NCBI RefSeq assembly: GCF_002262885.1
Contig: NZ_NKYF01000024.1
Coordinates: forward strand, 92,032-156,031
DNA from: Pseudonocardia sp. MH-G8
GTDB lineage: Bacteria > Actinomycetota > Actinomycetes > Mycobacteriales > Pseudonocardiaceae
Reading direction: 5' to 3'
DNA length: 64,000 nt
Made by a program: the position numbers and the translations under genes. Within the stretch, counting starts at the first letter, position 1; each line of letters opens with the position of its first letter. Below the pieces are notes generated by a model, which worked only from the letters and a program-made list of their open reading frames with translations, did no database searches and was not told where the DNA came from. Shown here one piece after another: positions 17,482 to 26,289 of this stretch.

Positions 17482-18321
17482 GTGCCCGTCACCAGTACCG
17501 ACAAGGTCGCCTACCTCGCTGACCGGGCGAAGTTCGTGCGCACCGAGACCGTCCGGCTCACCCGGATCGCGGGAGCGGGCCACTACAGCGCCGTGTTCTC
17601 CTGCGCGGAGCTGTTCGCCGTCCTCTACTACGCGCAGCTGCGCCTCGACCCGACCCGCCCGGACTGGCCCGACCGCGACCGGTTCGTGCTGAGCAAGGGG
17701 CACGCGGCGATCGGGCTCTACCCGGTGCTCGCCGACCTCGGCTTCTTCGAGCCGTTCGAGCTCGACACCTACACCCGGCTGGGCAGCCCGTTCGGCGACC
17801 ACCCGGACATGCGCGGCATCCCCGGCGTCGACTTCTCCTCCGGCTCGCTCGGGCACGGCCTGTCGATCGCGGCGGGCATGGCGCTGGCCGGGCGGATGTC
17901 GGGCTCCGACCACCGCACGTACTGCATGCTCGGCGACGGGGAGCTCGCCGAGGGCCAGATCTGGGAGGCCGCGATGTCGGCCGGGCACTTCCGGCTCGGC
18001 AACCTCGTCGCGATCGTGGACGCCAACCAGCTCGGCATCGACGGCTTCGTCCGCGACGTCATGGCCGCCGAACCCATCGACCGGCGCTTCGCCGCGTTCG
18101 GCTGGCAGACCCACCGCGTCGACGGTCACGACATCCCCGCGCTGCTGGAGCTGTTCGCGGGCCTGCCGGCCGCCGCGGACGGTCCTCCGCAGCTCGTGGT
18201 CGCGGACACGGTGAAGGGCAAGGGGGTGGCGCGCATGGAGCTGTCGCCCGACTGGCACGTCGGCAACCTCGCCGGCTCCGACTACGACGACGTGCTGGCC
18301 GAGCTGGAGGGACGGGCATGA
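17482..18321 (+). CDS. Transketolase N-terminal (TPP-binding) subunit
   Basis: This 279-residue protein starts at GTG with AAGGAG upstream. It is the N-terminal half of a split transketolase: SKGHAAIGLYPVL, the GSLGHG loop, and the thiamine-diphosphate motif that begins GDGE (Gly151-Asp152-Gly153) and ends in DANQLG, which binds the Mg-pyrophosphate. The partner half follows with a 4-base overlap. Two-subunit transketolase-like enzymes are often dedicated to special pathways (for example apulose-phosphate) rather than the pentose phosphate cycle. Here it presumably takes a two-carbon ketol unit from, or gives one to, a pathway intermediate. Confidence 0.88.
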   Translation: MPVTSTDKVAYLADRAKFVRTETVRLTRIAGAGHYSAVFSCAELFAVLYYAQLRLDPTRPDWPDRDRFVLSKGHAAIGLYPVLADLGFFEPFELDTYTRLGSPFGDHPDMRGIPGVDFSSGSLGHGLSIAAGMALAGRMSGSDHRTYCMLGDGELAEGQIWEAAMSAGHFRLGNLVAIVDANQLGIDGFVRDVMAAEPIDRRFAAFGWQTHRVDGHDIPALLELFAGLPAAADGPPQLVVADTVKGKGVARMELSPDWHVGNLAGSDYDDVLAELEGRA

Positions 18322-19352
18322 GCACCCAGGACCAGTCCGAGCTGTTCAACGGCACCGCGAACGTCGGGTTGAAGGACGCCCGCTCGGTCGACGGCACCGA
18401 CACGCGCGCGATCCCCGCGTTCGTCTTCGGCGAGGAGCTCGCCCACCTCGCCGACCACGACCCGCGCATCGTCGTGCTCACCGCCGACCTGGCCCGCTCC
18501 AACCGGGCCACCGACTTCGCGGACCGGCACCCGGACCGGTTCGTCAACGTCGGGATCGCCGAGAAGAACATGGTCACGATGGCCGCCGGCATGGCGGCCT
18601 CGGGCTACGTCCCGTTCGCGGCCACGTTCGGCGCGTTCGCGGCGCTGCTGTGCGCCGAGCAGATCCGCACCGACTGCGCCTACCCGGGGATGCCGGTGCG
18701 GGTCGTCGGCCACCACTCCGGCATGTCCATGGGCTTCTACGGCACGAGCCACCACAGCCTCGAGGACCTCGGGATGATGCGCTGCATCGCCGACCTCACC
18801 GTCGTCTGCGCCACCGACGCCAACCACCTTCGCGCGCTGCTGCGCCTGTCGCTCGACCACCCCGGCGCGATGTACATCCGGCTCGGCCGCGGCCGCGACC
18901 CGCAGGTCTACGACGTGGTGCCGGACCTGGCGATCGGGCGCGCCGAGACCGTCCGCGACGGCACCGACCTGACGATCATCGCCACCGGCTCCGAGGTGCA
19001 CCCCGCGCTGCAGGCCGCCGACGAGCTCGCCGGCGCGGGCGTCTCCACCCGGGTCGTCGACATGTTCACGATCGCCCCGCTGGACCGCGACGCCGTGCTC
19101 GACGCCGCTCGCGCCACCGGCGCCGTCCTCACCGTCGAGGAGGGCAACGTGACCGGCGGTCTGGGCTCCGCCGTCGCCGAGTGCCTGTTCGAGGCGGGCG
19201 CCCGGGTCCCGTTCCGCCGCCACGGCGTGCCCGACGAGCACGTGCCCGTCGGCCCGCCCGCCGGCCTCTACGCCCACTACCGCCTCGACGGCCCCGGCAT
19301 CGCCGCCGTCGCCCGCGAGCTGCTCGACTCCGGCAAGGAAACCCAGAGATGA
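18318..19352 (+). CDS. Transketolase C-terminal (pyrimidine-binding and C-terminal domain) subunit
   Basis: A 344-residue protein carrying the second and third transketolase domains. The catalytic Glu that activates TPP is in VNVGIAEKNMVTMAAGMAA. The AATFGAFAAL and HHSGMSMGFYGTSHHSLED segments belong to the pyrimidine-binding domain, and the ATGSEVHPALQAADELA region to the C-terminal domain. ATG overlaps the stop of the N-terminal subunit and its own stop overlaps the aminotransferase ATG. It must pair with the 17482-18321 product to be active. 1-deoxyxylulose-5-phosphate synthase is excluded by the split form and context. Confidence 0.88.
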   Translation: MSTQDQSELFNGTANVGLKDARSVDGTDTRAIPAFVFGEELAHLADHDPRIVVLTADLARSNRATDFADRHPDRFVNVGIAEKNMVTMAAGMAASGYVPFAATFGAFAALLCAEQIRTDCAYPGMPVRVVGHHSGMSMGFYGTSHHSLEDLGMMRCIADLTVVCATDANHLRALLRLSLDHPGAMYIRLGRGRDPQVYDVVPDLAIGRAETVRDGTDLTIIATGSEVHPALQAADELAGAGVSTRVVDMFTIAPLDRDAVLDAARATGAVLTVEEGNVTGGLGSAVAECLFEAGARVPFRRHGVPDEHVPVGPPAGLYAHYRLDGPGIAAVARELLDSGKETQR

Positions 19353-20581
19353 CCACCGCACCGACCGTCCTCGGCGAGCGCGAGCTCGCGCTGCGCGACC
19401 GCGCCCGCCAGGTGATCCCCGGCGGGATGTACGGCCACATGTCCGTGCAGGCGTTCAGCGCCGCGCACCCCCAGTTCATGGCCTCCGGCGACGGCTGCCG
19501 CGTCACCGACACCGACGGGCGCACCTACCTCGACCTCATGTGCGGCTGGGGCCCGGTGGTCCTCGGGCACCGCCACCCCGGCGTCACCGCCGCCGTGCTC
19601 GACCAGCTCGATCGCGGCGACTGCCTCGACGGCACCAGCCCCGTGGCCGTCGAGTTCGCCGAGCTGCTGGTGGACACGATCCCGTCCGCGGACTGGGCGA
19701 TGTTCTGCAAGAACGGCTCCGACGCCACCACCACGTGTGTCACGATCGCGCGCGCCGCCACCGGGAAGCGGAAGCTGCTGGTGGCCCACGGCGCCTACCA
19801 CGGCGCGGTGCCGTGGTGCTCGCTGCGCGGCTCCGGGGTGACCGCCGAGGACCAGGCGCACCTCGTGCACTACGAGTACAACGACCTCGCCTCGGCCGAA
19901 GCCGCCGCGGCCGAGGCGGGCGACGACCTCGCCGCCATCGTCGTCTGCCCCATGCGCCACGACATCAAGCGCGAGCAGGAGCTCGTGGACCCCGCCTTCG
20001 CGCGCGGCCTGCGCGCCCTGGCCGACCGCACCGGCGCCGTGCTGATCCTCGACGACGTCCGCTGCGGCTTCCGGCTCGACCTCGGCGGCAGCTGGGAGCC
20101 CCTCGGCGTCCGGCCGGACCTCTCGGCCTGGTCGAAGGCGATCGCCAACGGGCAGGCGCTGGGCGCGGTCACCGGTGTGGAGGCGCTGCGCGACGCGGTC
20201 GGAAAGATCTACGTGACCGGGTCGTTCTGGACGGCGGCGGTGCCGCTCGCCGCCGGGCTCGCGACCCTCACCGAGCTGCGCAAGGGCGTGGCGCTGCCGG
20301 ACATGGCCCGCACCGGTACCCGGCTGCGCGAGGGGCTCGCCGCACAGGCCGCCGCGCACGGGGTCGAGATCAGCCAGACCGGACCGGTGCAGATGCCGAT
20401 GCTCTCGTTCGCGGGCGACGAGGGCTTCCGGCTGGCCACCGCGTTCGCCGAGGCCGCGGTGCAGCGCGGGGTGTACCTGCACCCGTGGCACAACTGGTTC
20501 CTCTCGGCCGCCCACACCGACGAGGACATCGACGAGATCCTGACGCGCACGGACGACGCCTTCACCGCGGTCCGCCTCTGA
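19349..20581 (+). CDS. Class-III aminotransferase, glutamate-1-semialdehyde-mutase-like
   Basis: The protein is 410 residues when begun at the ATG that overlaps the transketolase stop; a longer frame upstream is a shadow. Features of the GSA-aminotransferase branch are PGGMYGHMS near the N-terminus, YLDLMCGWGPVVLGH, the phosphate-binding KNGSDATT, the PLP Asp in LILDDVRCGFR and the Schiff-base Lys263 in WSKAIANG. There is no heme pathway gene nearby and the usual HemL context is absent, so it is a catabolic transaminase or mutase acting on an amine in the DMFase-like pathway. It is the last gene of the operon and converges on the LuxR gene. Confidence 0.82.
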   Translation: MTTAPTVLGERELALRDRARQVIPGGMYGHMSVQAFSAAHPQFMASGDGCRVTDTDGRTYLDLMCGWGPVVLGHRHPGVTAAVLDQLDRGDCLDGTSPVAVEFAELLVDTIPSADWAMFCKNGSDATTTCVTIARAATGKRKLLVAHGAYHGAVPWCSLRGSGVTAEDQAHLVHYEYNDLASAEAAAAEAGDDLAAIVVCPMRHDIKREQELVDPAFARGLRALADRTGAVLILDDVRCGFRLDLGGSWEPLGVRPDLSAWSKAIANGQALGAVTGVEALRDAVGKIYVTGSFWTAAVPLAAGLATLTELRKGVALPDMARTGTRLREGLAAQAAAHGVEISQTGPVQMPMLSFAGDEGFRLATAFAEAAVQRGVYLHPWHNWFLSAAHTDEDIDEILTRTDDAFTAVRL

Positions 20582-20605
20582 CGCGACTCCGGGCGAGATC
20601 CCGCC

Positions 20606-23284
20606 TCACCCGAGGTCGGGGATGTCTCTGAGCTGTCTGCGCGAGGTGACGCCGAGCTTGCGGAAGATGTTGCGCAGATGGGCGTCCACCGTCCGCGGGC
20701 TGAGGAACAGGTTCGTGGCCACTTCCTTCGTCGTCGCACCCGTCGCGACCTGGCGCGCGATGTGCATCTCCTGCATGGTCAGGTGGTCGTAGGTGTGCTC
20801 GGAGCGGCTGCGGGCCACCTCCCCGGTCGCCCGCAGCTCGCCTGCGGCCCGCTGGGCGAACGCCTCCAACCCGATCTTCGAGGCCTGTTCGTAGGCGATG
20901 CGCAGGTGTTCCCGGGCGTCGCGACGGCGGCCCGCCCGGCGCAACCACTCCCCGTACCTCAGGTGCGCCCGCGCGAGGTGCGACGGCAGCGACCTGCCCG
21001 TGAGGTGGTCGAGTGCCTCCAGGTAGTCGTCTTCCGCGTCGCTGACCAGTGCCCGCGCGCCGGACGCCACGCCGAGGGCGAGGTCGGTTCCGGCGGCATC
21101 GGTGCGCTCGAGCAGGGATTCCAGCGCCGACCGCGCGACCGCGTCCTCACCGCACCGGACGGCGGACTCCACCAGCTCGGGGAGCGCGAAGCCTGCGAGG
21201 AAGAGGTCACCGCTCGCCACGGCCTTGCGTGCCGCGTCGAGCGCGGCCGGATAGTCGGCCAGGCCGTTGTCGAGCACGGCCTTCGCCCAGCTGAGGTTCG
21301 CGGTGAGCAAGCCGGTGCCCCGGCTCGTGGCCTCCGCGAACAGGTCGAGCACCTCCTGGCGACGGCCACGCATCGCGGCCAGATGGACCCTCGGATACAG
21401 CTGCGGCAGGTCACCGAGGGCGTCGGCGATCGCTTCCTCCTCGGCGATCGCCGCCATCGCCTGCCCGAAGTGCCCGGTGAGCACCGCGTGCAGCGCCGCC
21501 TGGCCCAGGCCGAGCCGGATGGTCATCGGTGCGCCCGTCTCGCGCCCGGTTCGCACCAGCCAGTCGACGATCGTCGTGTGCAGGTCCATGTCCCACAGCT
21601 CGCCCGCGAGCACCGTGGCCAGAGCCGGCCTCCGGGTCCAGCCGGCGTCCTCGCCGGTGAGGGCCTGCCGCACCATCGGCACAGCGACGCGGTGCCCGTC
21701 GGCGTTCAGCCGCACCAGCGCGTCGAGGAGGTCCGGCTGTCGCGCGGCCGGAGGCGCCGAACGGGCCGCCTCGAGTACGCGGTCCATCACCCCGGCGGCC
21801 CGCCCGACCACGAGCCCCATGTCCAGCGCTGCCACGAGGTACTCGCGCGAGCGTTCCGGATCGACGGCCGCGAGCCGCCGCGCCGCCCGGACGATGAGCT
21901 CCGGCCCTCGGACCACGCCGTCGGCACCGTGGACGAAGGCGATCTGCCCGCGCAGCATGTCGACGGCCGCGTGCCGGGGGTCGTCCAGTGTCTCGGTGTC
22001 GATGCTGCCCAGCAGGTCGGCGGCCGCGTCCGCCCCGCCCGTCTCGAGCGTCGTGCGCGCAGCGGCGAGCGTGCGCTCGACCTGCTTGCCGGGATCGCCT
22101 GACAGCGCCGCAGCACGGCGGAGGAACGCGGCGGCCGCGGCGACGCCCCCGCGCGCCTGCGCCCGCGACGCCGACGACTCCAACTGCACCGCGACCTGTT
22201 CGTCGGGGCCGGTGGTGGCCTGGGCACGGTGCCAGGCCTGCCGGTCCGGCGCGGCCACCGGGTCGGTGGCGTCGGCCAGCGCTCGATGCGCGGTCCGGCG
22301 CAGCGTCGGTTCCGCGGCGCGGTAGGCGCCCGAGCGCGCCAGCGGGTGGCAGAACCGCGCGCGGGTGTCGAACACCACCAGCCCGGACGCTTCGGCGGCG
22401 GCGCTCGCGGCCGGAACGTCGATGTCCAGACGCTGCGCGGCCGCCCGCACCAGCGCCGGGTCGCCGGTGGGGTCGGCGCTCGCGAGGATCACCAGCAGCC
22501 GCGCGTCCGGCGGCAACGCCGCCATCCGGACCTGGAAGCTCCGCTCGATCCGGCCCGGCACCGGCGACGGCGTCGGCAGTGCGAAACCACCGGATTTCGG
22601 CAGTTCGATCAGGGCGAGTGGGTTGCCGCGGGACTCGGCGAGCAGGCGATCACGCACCCGTTCGTCGAGCGTGGTGATCTTCTCCCGGGCCAGCAGCGCC
22701 CGCGCATCCGTGTCGCTCAAGCCATCCACGGTCAACCCGGGCAGCTCGTCCAGCCCGCGGACGGGTACCTGGTCGCGGGCCGCGAACACGATCGCGATGG
22801 GCTCCGCCGCGATGCGCCTGGCCAGGAACGTCAACGCCCTGGCCGAGGCGCTGTCCACCCAGTGTGCGTCGTCGACGACGCACAGCAGGGGCCGCCCCGC
22901 CGCGGCGGCCGCGAGCAGTTCGAGCGCGGCGAGGCCGACGCGGAACGGGTCCGGTGTGCCCTCGGCCAGCCCGAACGCGACCATGAGGGAGTCGCGGTAG
23001 GGAGCCGACAGCGTGTCGAGGTGCGCCAGCGCAGGAACGCACAGCTGGTGCAGTGCCGCGAACGGCAGCTCGGCCTCGAACTCCGAGCCGGACGCGCGGA
23101 TGATCTGGAGCTTCTCCCGTGCCGCGTGCTCGACGTGGTCCAGCAGCGTGCTCTTGCCGATCCCCGGCTCTCCGCGGAGCACGAGCACACCACCGTCGCC
23201 CTGCTCCGCCGCGGCGACGAGCGCGCGGAGATGGGAGATCTCCTCGCTCCGGCCGATGAGCGGGCGAACCGACGTCGTGGGCAC
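20606..23284 (-). CDS. Large ATP-binding LuxR (LAL/MalT-like) regulator
   Basis: In this 892-residue protein the N-terminal IGRSEEISHLRALV leads to Walker A GEPGIGKST (38-46) and Walker B LLCVVDDAHWVD near residue 135. A long helical TPR-like middle follows. The C-terminal LuxR helix-turn-helix is TKEVATNLFLSPRTVDAHLRNIFRKLGV. This is the LAL family of STAND ATPase regulators, usually activators of secondary-metabolism or transport genes. It is transcribed away from the MFS exporter operon. The 142-bp gap holds three tandem copies of a 15-bp motif, likely its binding site. The signal is unknown. Confidence 0.9.
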   Translation of the reverse strand: MPTTSVRPLIGRSEEISHLRALVAAAEQGDGGVLVLRGEPGIGKSTLLDHVEHAAREKLQIIRASGSEFEAELPFAALHQLCVPALAHLDTLSAPYRDSLMVAFGLAEGTPDPFRVGLAALELLAAAAAGRPLLCVVDDAHWVDSASARALTFLARRIAAEPIAIVFAARDQVPVRGLDELPGLTVDGLSDTDARALLAREKITTLDERVRDRLLAESRGNPLALIELPKSGGFALPTPSPVPGRIERSFQVRMAALPPDARLLVILASADPTGDPALVRAAAQRLDIDVPAASAAAEASGLVVFDTRARFCHPLARSGAYRAAEPTLRRTAHRALADATDPVAAPDRQAWHRAQATTGPDEQVAVQLESSASRAQARGGVAAAAAFLRRAAALSGDPGKQVERTLAAARTTLETGGADAAADLLGSIDTETLDDPRHAAVDMLRGQIAFVHGADGVVRGPELIVRAARRLAAVDPERSREYLVAALDMGLVVGRAAGVMDRVLEAARSAPPAARQPDLLDALVRLNADGHRVAVPMVRQALTGEDAGWTRRPALATVLAGELWDMDLHTTIVDWLVRTGRETGAPMTIRLGLGQAALHAVLTGHFGQAMAAIAEEEAIADALGDLPQLYPRVHLAAMRGRRQEVLDLFAEATSRGTGLLTANLSWAKAVLDNGLADYPAALDAARKAVASGDLFLAGFALPELVESAVRCGEDAVARSALESLLERTDAAGTDLALGVASGARALVSDAEDDYLEALDHLTGRSLPSHLARAHLRYGEWLRRAGRRRDAREHLRIAYEQASKIGLEAFAQRAAGELRATGEVARSRSEHTYDHLTMQEMHIARQVATGATTKEVATNLFLSPRTVDAHLRNIFRKLGVTSRRQLRDIPDLG

Positions 23285-23323
23285 GGTCGGACCCTATGGG
23301 GGATGCCGCCCGCGGCAGCCGCC

Positions 23324-23368
23324 GAGTAGGTAGCCGGTGAGTAGGCAGCCGGTGAGTAGGCGACCGTC
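23324..23368. repeat. Three tandem 15-bp repeats between LAL regulator and MFS operon
   Basis: GAGTAGGTAGCCGGT (23324-23338), GAGTAGGCAGCCGGT (23339-23353) and GAGTAGGCGACCGTC (23354-23368) follow each other without gaps. The first two differ at one base; the third has decayed at its end. Direct repeats about 1.5 helical turns apart, in the only gap between two divergent genes, fit an operator for the LAL protein or a rapidly evolving promoter spacer. Confidence 0.6.
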
Positions 23369-23426
23369 GCCGACGCGAACCGGGGTGTGCGCGCGCGATC
23401 GTCGTGGCATGAGGAAGGACGACGCG

Positions 23427-24842
23427 ATGCGCACCGACGCCGCACCCACTGCCCTGAACGCCCACCCGCCGGTGTCCCGTGGGGTGGCGATGGTCGGCCT
23501 GGCCACCGCCATGTTCCTGGTCATCCTCGACAGCGCGATGGTGAACCTGGCCGGGCCGACGATCCGCGAGGGCCTCGGGCTCACGGCAGCAGAACTCACG
23601 GTCGTCGTGGACAGCAACCTGGTGGCATTCGCCGGTCTGCTGCTGATCGGTGGCCGGCTCGCCGACGTGCTCGGGAACCGGAGGGTGTTCCTGGCCGGAA
23701 TGGCCGTCTACCTCGCGGCATCGGCCTTCTGCGCGCTGGCCACCAGCGGTCCGATGTTGATCGCCGGGCGGATCGGGCAGGGGGTCGGGGCCGCGATCGT
23801 GATGCCGGCCGCGCTCGCTCTCGTACTCGCTCTCTACTCGTCTCCCGGGGAACGCACCCGTGCGATGGGGATCTGGGGCGCTGTGGCGGGTGCCGGCAGT
23901 CTCATCGGCGTCTTCCTCGGTGGAACGCTGACCCAGCTGCTGGGCTGGCAGGCGGTGTTCGTGACCCCGGTGCCGTTCGGCATCATCGGGGCGATCATCG
24001 TGTGGCGCTCGGTGCCGTCGATCCCTGGCCGGCCCGGCCGGTTCGACGCGCTCGGCGCCGTCACCATCACAGTCGGGATCTCCGGGCTCGCGCTGGGCAT
24101 GGTTTCCGCCTCCGACGCCGGATGGACCGCGCCGACCACGTTCGTCGGCCTCGGAGTCGGCCTCGCCTCCCTGGTCGCGTTCGTGATCGCCGAGCAGCGC
24201 TCCACACACCCCCTGGTCCCGCTCGCCGTCTTCAGCAGGAGGTCGGTGGTCACGGCGAACGCGGTGATGTTGCTGCTCGGCGGCGCGCTGACGAGCCTGT
24301 TCTTCTTCCTGCCCCAGTACCAGGAGGAGGTACTGGGGATGAGCCCGCTGGCGACCGGGATGACGCAGATCCCCATCGCCGTCATGATCATCGTGGGCAG
24401 CGCCACCGCGCCCGTGCTGGCGAAGCGCATCGGGCTGGGCCGCGCGCTGCCGGTCGCGCTCGTCGTGCTGCTCGTCGGTTTCCTGTGGCTGGCGCTGGAC
24501 CCGACGACCAGCGGCTTCTCGGTGAGTCTCCTGGGCGCGTTCCTGCTGATCGGCACCGGCCTCGGACTCGGTCTCGTCAACGCCTTCGCCATGGCGGTGC
24601 GCGACAGCGCGGAAGATGAATCCGGCCTGCTCAGCGGGCTGATCAACGCCGCGCAGCAGTTGGGCGGCGCGGTCGGGCTCGCCGCGCTCGCGGGGATCGC
24701 CATCGGCGCCGCGGGAGAGCACGGAGACATCTCGTTCACGACCGCGTTCCTCGGCCAGGTCGCGCTCAGCCTCATCGCCCTCGCACTGTCGCTCATCCCC
24801 GCTGCCACGACACAGCCGGCGCCGGCCACCGCGGCCCGCTGA
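23427..24842 (+). CDS. MFS multidrug-type exporter (DHA2, probably 14 segments)
   Basis: ATG 23427 is chosen because AGGAAGGA ends seven bases upstream; another in-frame ATG at 23409 overlaps that Shine-Dalgarno. The 471-residue protein opens with VAMVGLATAMFLVILDSAMVNLAGPTI, the motif of the drug:H+ antiporter-2 family. It continues with GGRLADVLGNRRVFLAG (motif A) and GRIGQGVGAAIVMPAALALV. Many hydrophobic segments are present. It probably exports a small toxic compound by proton exchange. It heads an operon with the two enzymes downstream and is likely switched on by the divergent LAL regulator. Confidence 0.88.
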   Translation: MRTDAAPTALNAHPPVSRGVAMVGLATAMFLVILDSAMVNLAGPTIREGLGLTAAELTVVVDSNLVAFAGLLLIGGRLADVLGNRRVFLAGMAVYLAASAFCALATSGPMLIAGRIGQGVGAAIVMPAALALVLALYSSPGERTRAMGIWGAVAGAGSLIGVFLGGTLTQLLGWQAVFVTPVPFGIIGAIIVWRSVPSIPGRPGRFDALGAVTITVGISGLALGMVSASDAGWTAPTTFVGLGVGLASLVAFVIAEQRSTHPLVPLAVFSRRSVVTANAVMLLLGGALTSLFFFLPQYQEEVLGMSPLATGMTQIPIAVMIIVGSATAPVLAKRIGLGRALPVALVVLLVGFLWLALDPTTSGFSVSLLGAFLLIGTGLGLGLVNAFAMAVRDSAEDESGLLSGLINAAQQLGGAVGLAALAGIAIGAAGEHGDISFTTAFLGQVALSLIALALSLIPAATTQPAPATAAR

Positions 24843-24869
24843 CCTCCTTCGCAGAAAGGACAACCGACG

Positions 24870-25736
24870 ATGAACGCACCCACCGTGCTCGTGACCGGCG
24901 CGACCGGGACGGTCGGATCCGCGCTGGTGACCGCCCTGCGGTCCCGCGGCGCCGCCGTCCGCGCGATGACCCGCAACCCCGACCACCCGGTCCCCGGCGC
25001 CGATACCGTGGTCGCCGACCTGCGGGATCCGGCGTCGATCGCCGCCGCGCTGGACGGCGTCGACGCGGCCTTCCTCAACAGCCCTTCGGCCGAGGACGCC
25101 GCTGCGCTCCAGATCCGGTTCGCCGACATCGCCCGCGACGCCGGTGTGCACCGGCTCGTGCTGCTCTCCCAGTACGCGGCACACGCCGACTCGCCGGTGC
25201 GGTTCCTGCGCTGGCACGCAGAGGTCGAGGCCCACGTACAGGAACTCGGGCTCGACCACACCGTGCTGCGCCCCAACCTCTACATGCAGGGCCTGCTCGG
25301 GTTCGCCGGCACCATCGCGCAAGGCTGGTTCGGCGCGCCGATCGGCGACACGGCCGTCAGCGCCATCGACGCCAGGGACATCGCGGACACCGCTGCCGTC
25401 GTGCTGACCGGCACGGGACACGCCGGCCGCACCTACACGCTCACCGGCCCCCGCGCCGTGACCCACGACGAGATCGCCCACGCCCTCTCCGGCGCGACCG
25501 GGCGGGCCATCGCCTTCCAGGACTCGTCCGCCGAGCAGTTCACCGCCGCGTTGACCGGCGTGCTCCCACCGTGGCAACTCGCCGGTCTCGTCGAGGACTA
25601 CGCCCACTACGCCCGGGGCGAAGCCGCCGAGGTGCACACGGCCGTCGCCGACATCACCGGGAACCCGGCCCGCGACATCACCGATTTCGCCCGCGATTAC
25701 GCCGCCGCGTTCGCTTCGGTGGCCTACGCCCGCTGA
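24870..25736 (+). CDS. NmrA-like/atypical SDR NAD(P)-binding protein
   Basis: This 288-residue protein begins with the Rossmann motif VLVTGATGTVGSALV, the TGxxGxxG form used by atypical SDRs and NmrA-type proteins. VRAMTRNPDHP follows as the NADP-selecting loop. It lacks the classical YxxxK catalytic pair and has LRPNLYMQGL in the substrate region, as in azoreductase/quinone-reductase-like members. AGAAAGGA precedes the ATG, 27 bp after the MFS stop. It may be an NAD(P)H-dependent reductase of a quinone or azo-type compound also handled by the exporter, or a redox sensor. Confidence 0.8.
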   Translation: MNAPTVLVTGATGTVGSALVTALRSRGAAVRAMTRNPDHPVPGADTVVADLRDPASIAAALDGVDAAFLNSPSAEDAAALQIRFADIARDAGVHRLVLLSQYAAHADSPVRFLRWHAEVEAHVQELGLDHTVLRPNLYMQGLLGFAGTIAQGWFGAPIGDTAVSAIDARDIADTAAVVLTGTGHAGRTYTLTGPRAVTHDEIAHALSGATGRAIAFQDSSAEQFTAALTGVLPPWQLAGLVEDYAHYARGEAAEVHTAVADITGNPARDITDFARDYAAAFASVAYAR

Positions 25737-25748
25737 GAGGAAGAGTCG

Positions 25749-26180
25749 ATGATCTACCACTGCATTCGGTTCACGGTCAGGCCCGGCGTCGCGGAGGAGG
25801 AGAAGGAGGCCGCTCTCGCGCAGATGCGCGAGCACATCAATGCCATCCCCGCCATCGAGGAACGCATCGTCGGGCCCGACTTCGGAGGGGAGTTCGAATA
25901 CGGCGCGGTGTCCGTCCTCGCCGACCTCGAGAGTTACGAGGAGTACATGAACCACCCGGCGCACCTGGCCATGGACCGGGTCGGGTTGCCGCTGGTCGAC
26001 AAGTTCGTGTCGTACGACATCGTCGACGACCCGGACCCGGAGGTGGGAAAGCAGATCGCCGACATCCACCGTCGCAGGTTCGAGAACGTGCCCGATATCG
26101 CCGAACTGGTCGCCGGAGTCGGCGAGTACAGCGGCAGCGCCGCACCCGGACAGTCCCGGGGTGCCGCGCGCGAGACCTGA
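25749..26180 (+). CDS. Dabb-family (stress-responsive A/B barrel) protein
   Basis: A 143-residue protein whose first ~100 residues show the dimeric alpha/beta barrel pattern of the Dabb family: an initial MIYHCIRFTVRPGV strand, an amphipathic helix with INAIPAIEE, then YGAVSVLADLESYEEYMNHPAH. The HxxH-like region in NHPAHLAM matches the usual site. Members include olivetolic acid cyclase-like and stress-induced proteins acting on aromatic or polyketide substrates. It is 12 bp downstream of the NmrA-like gene. The C-terminal ~25 residues are polar and probably disordered. No reaction can be assigned. Confidence 0.75.
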   Translation: MIYHCIRFTVRPGVAEEEKEAALAQMREHINAIPAIEERIVGPDFGGEFEYGAVSVLADLESYEEYMNHPAHLAMDRVGLPLVDKFVSYDIVDDPDPEVGKQIADIHRRRFENVPDIAELVAGVGEYSGSAAPGQSRGAARET

Positions 26181-26256
26181 CCGTGAGGACCGACCCTCAG
26201 CCCGGTGGGTCGCGTGCGATGCCCGCCTCCCCTTTCCTCCCCACTCGACGCCGAAC

Positions 26257-26275
26257 TAAGGTGAGCCTCACCAAT
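26257..26275 (+). promoter_or_regulatory. IdeR/DtxR-like iron box
   Basis: A perfect palindrome GGTGAG-C-CTCACC (26260-26272) lies inside a 19-bp window matching the DtxR/IdeR consensus TTAGGTTAGGCTAACCTAA at 13 positions. It ends about 15 bp before the siderophore-interacting protein start, with the AGGAGGAG ribosome site between. Binding of an iron-loaded DtxR/IdeR protein here would shut the gene off in iron-replete cells. Confidence 0.7.
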
Positions 26276-26289
26276 AGGAGGAGGCGTCG

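Noticed and set aside
12883..17504. Two long minus-strand frames (797 and 803 codons) opposite the DMFase-like genes
   Set aside because: Their sequences are low-complexity Gly/Arg/Val/Asp reverse-frame translations of the two paralogues and resemble each other only for that reason.
19349..20581. hemL (tetrapyrrole synthesis)
   Set aside because: GSA-like motifs are present, but it is coupled to transketolase and DMFase-like genes with no heme genes nearby.
22650..26069. 1139-codon open frame on the minus strand
   Set aside because: It is the antisense shadow of the MFS, NmrA-like and Dabb genes; composition is repetitive Arg/Gly/His/Asp with no domain, as expected for GC-rich DNA.
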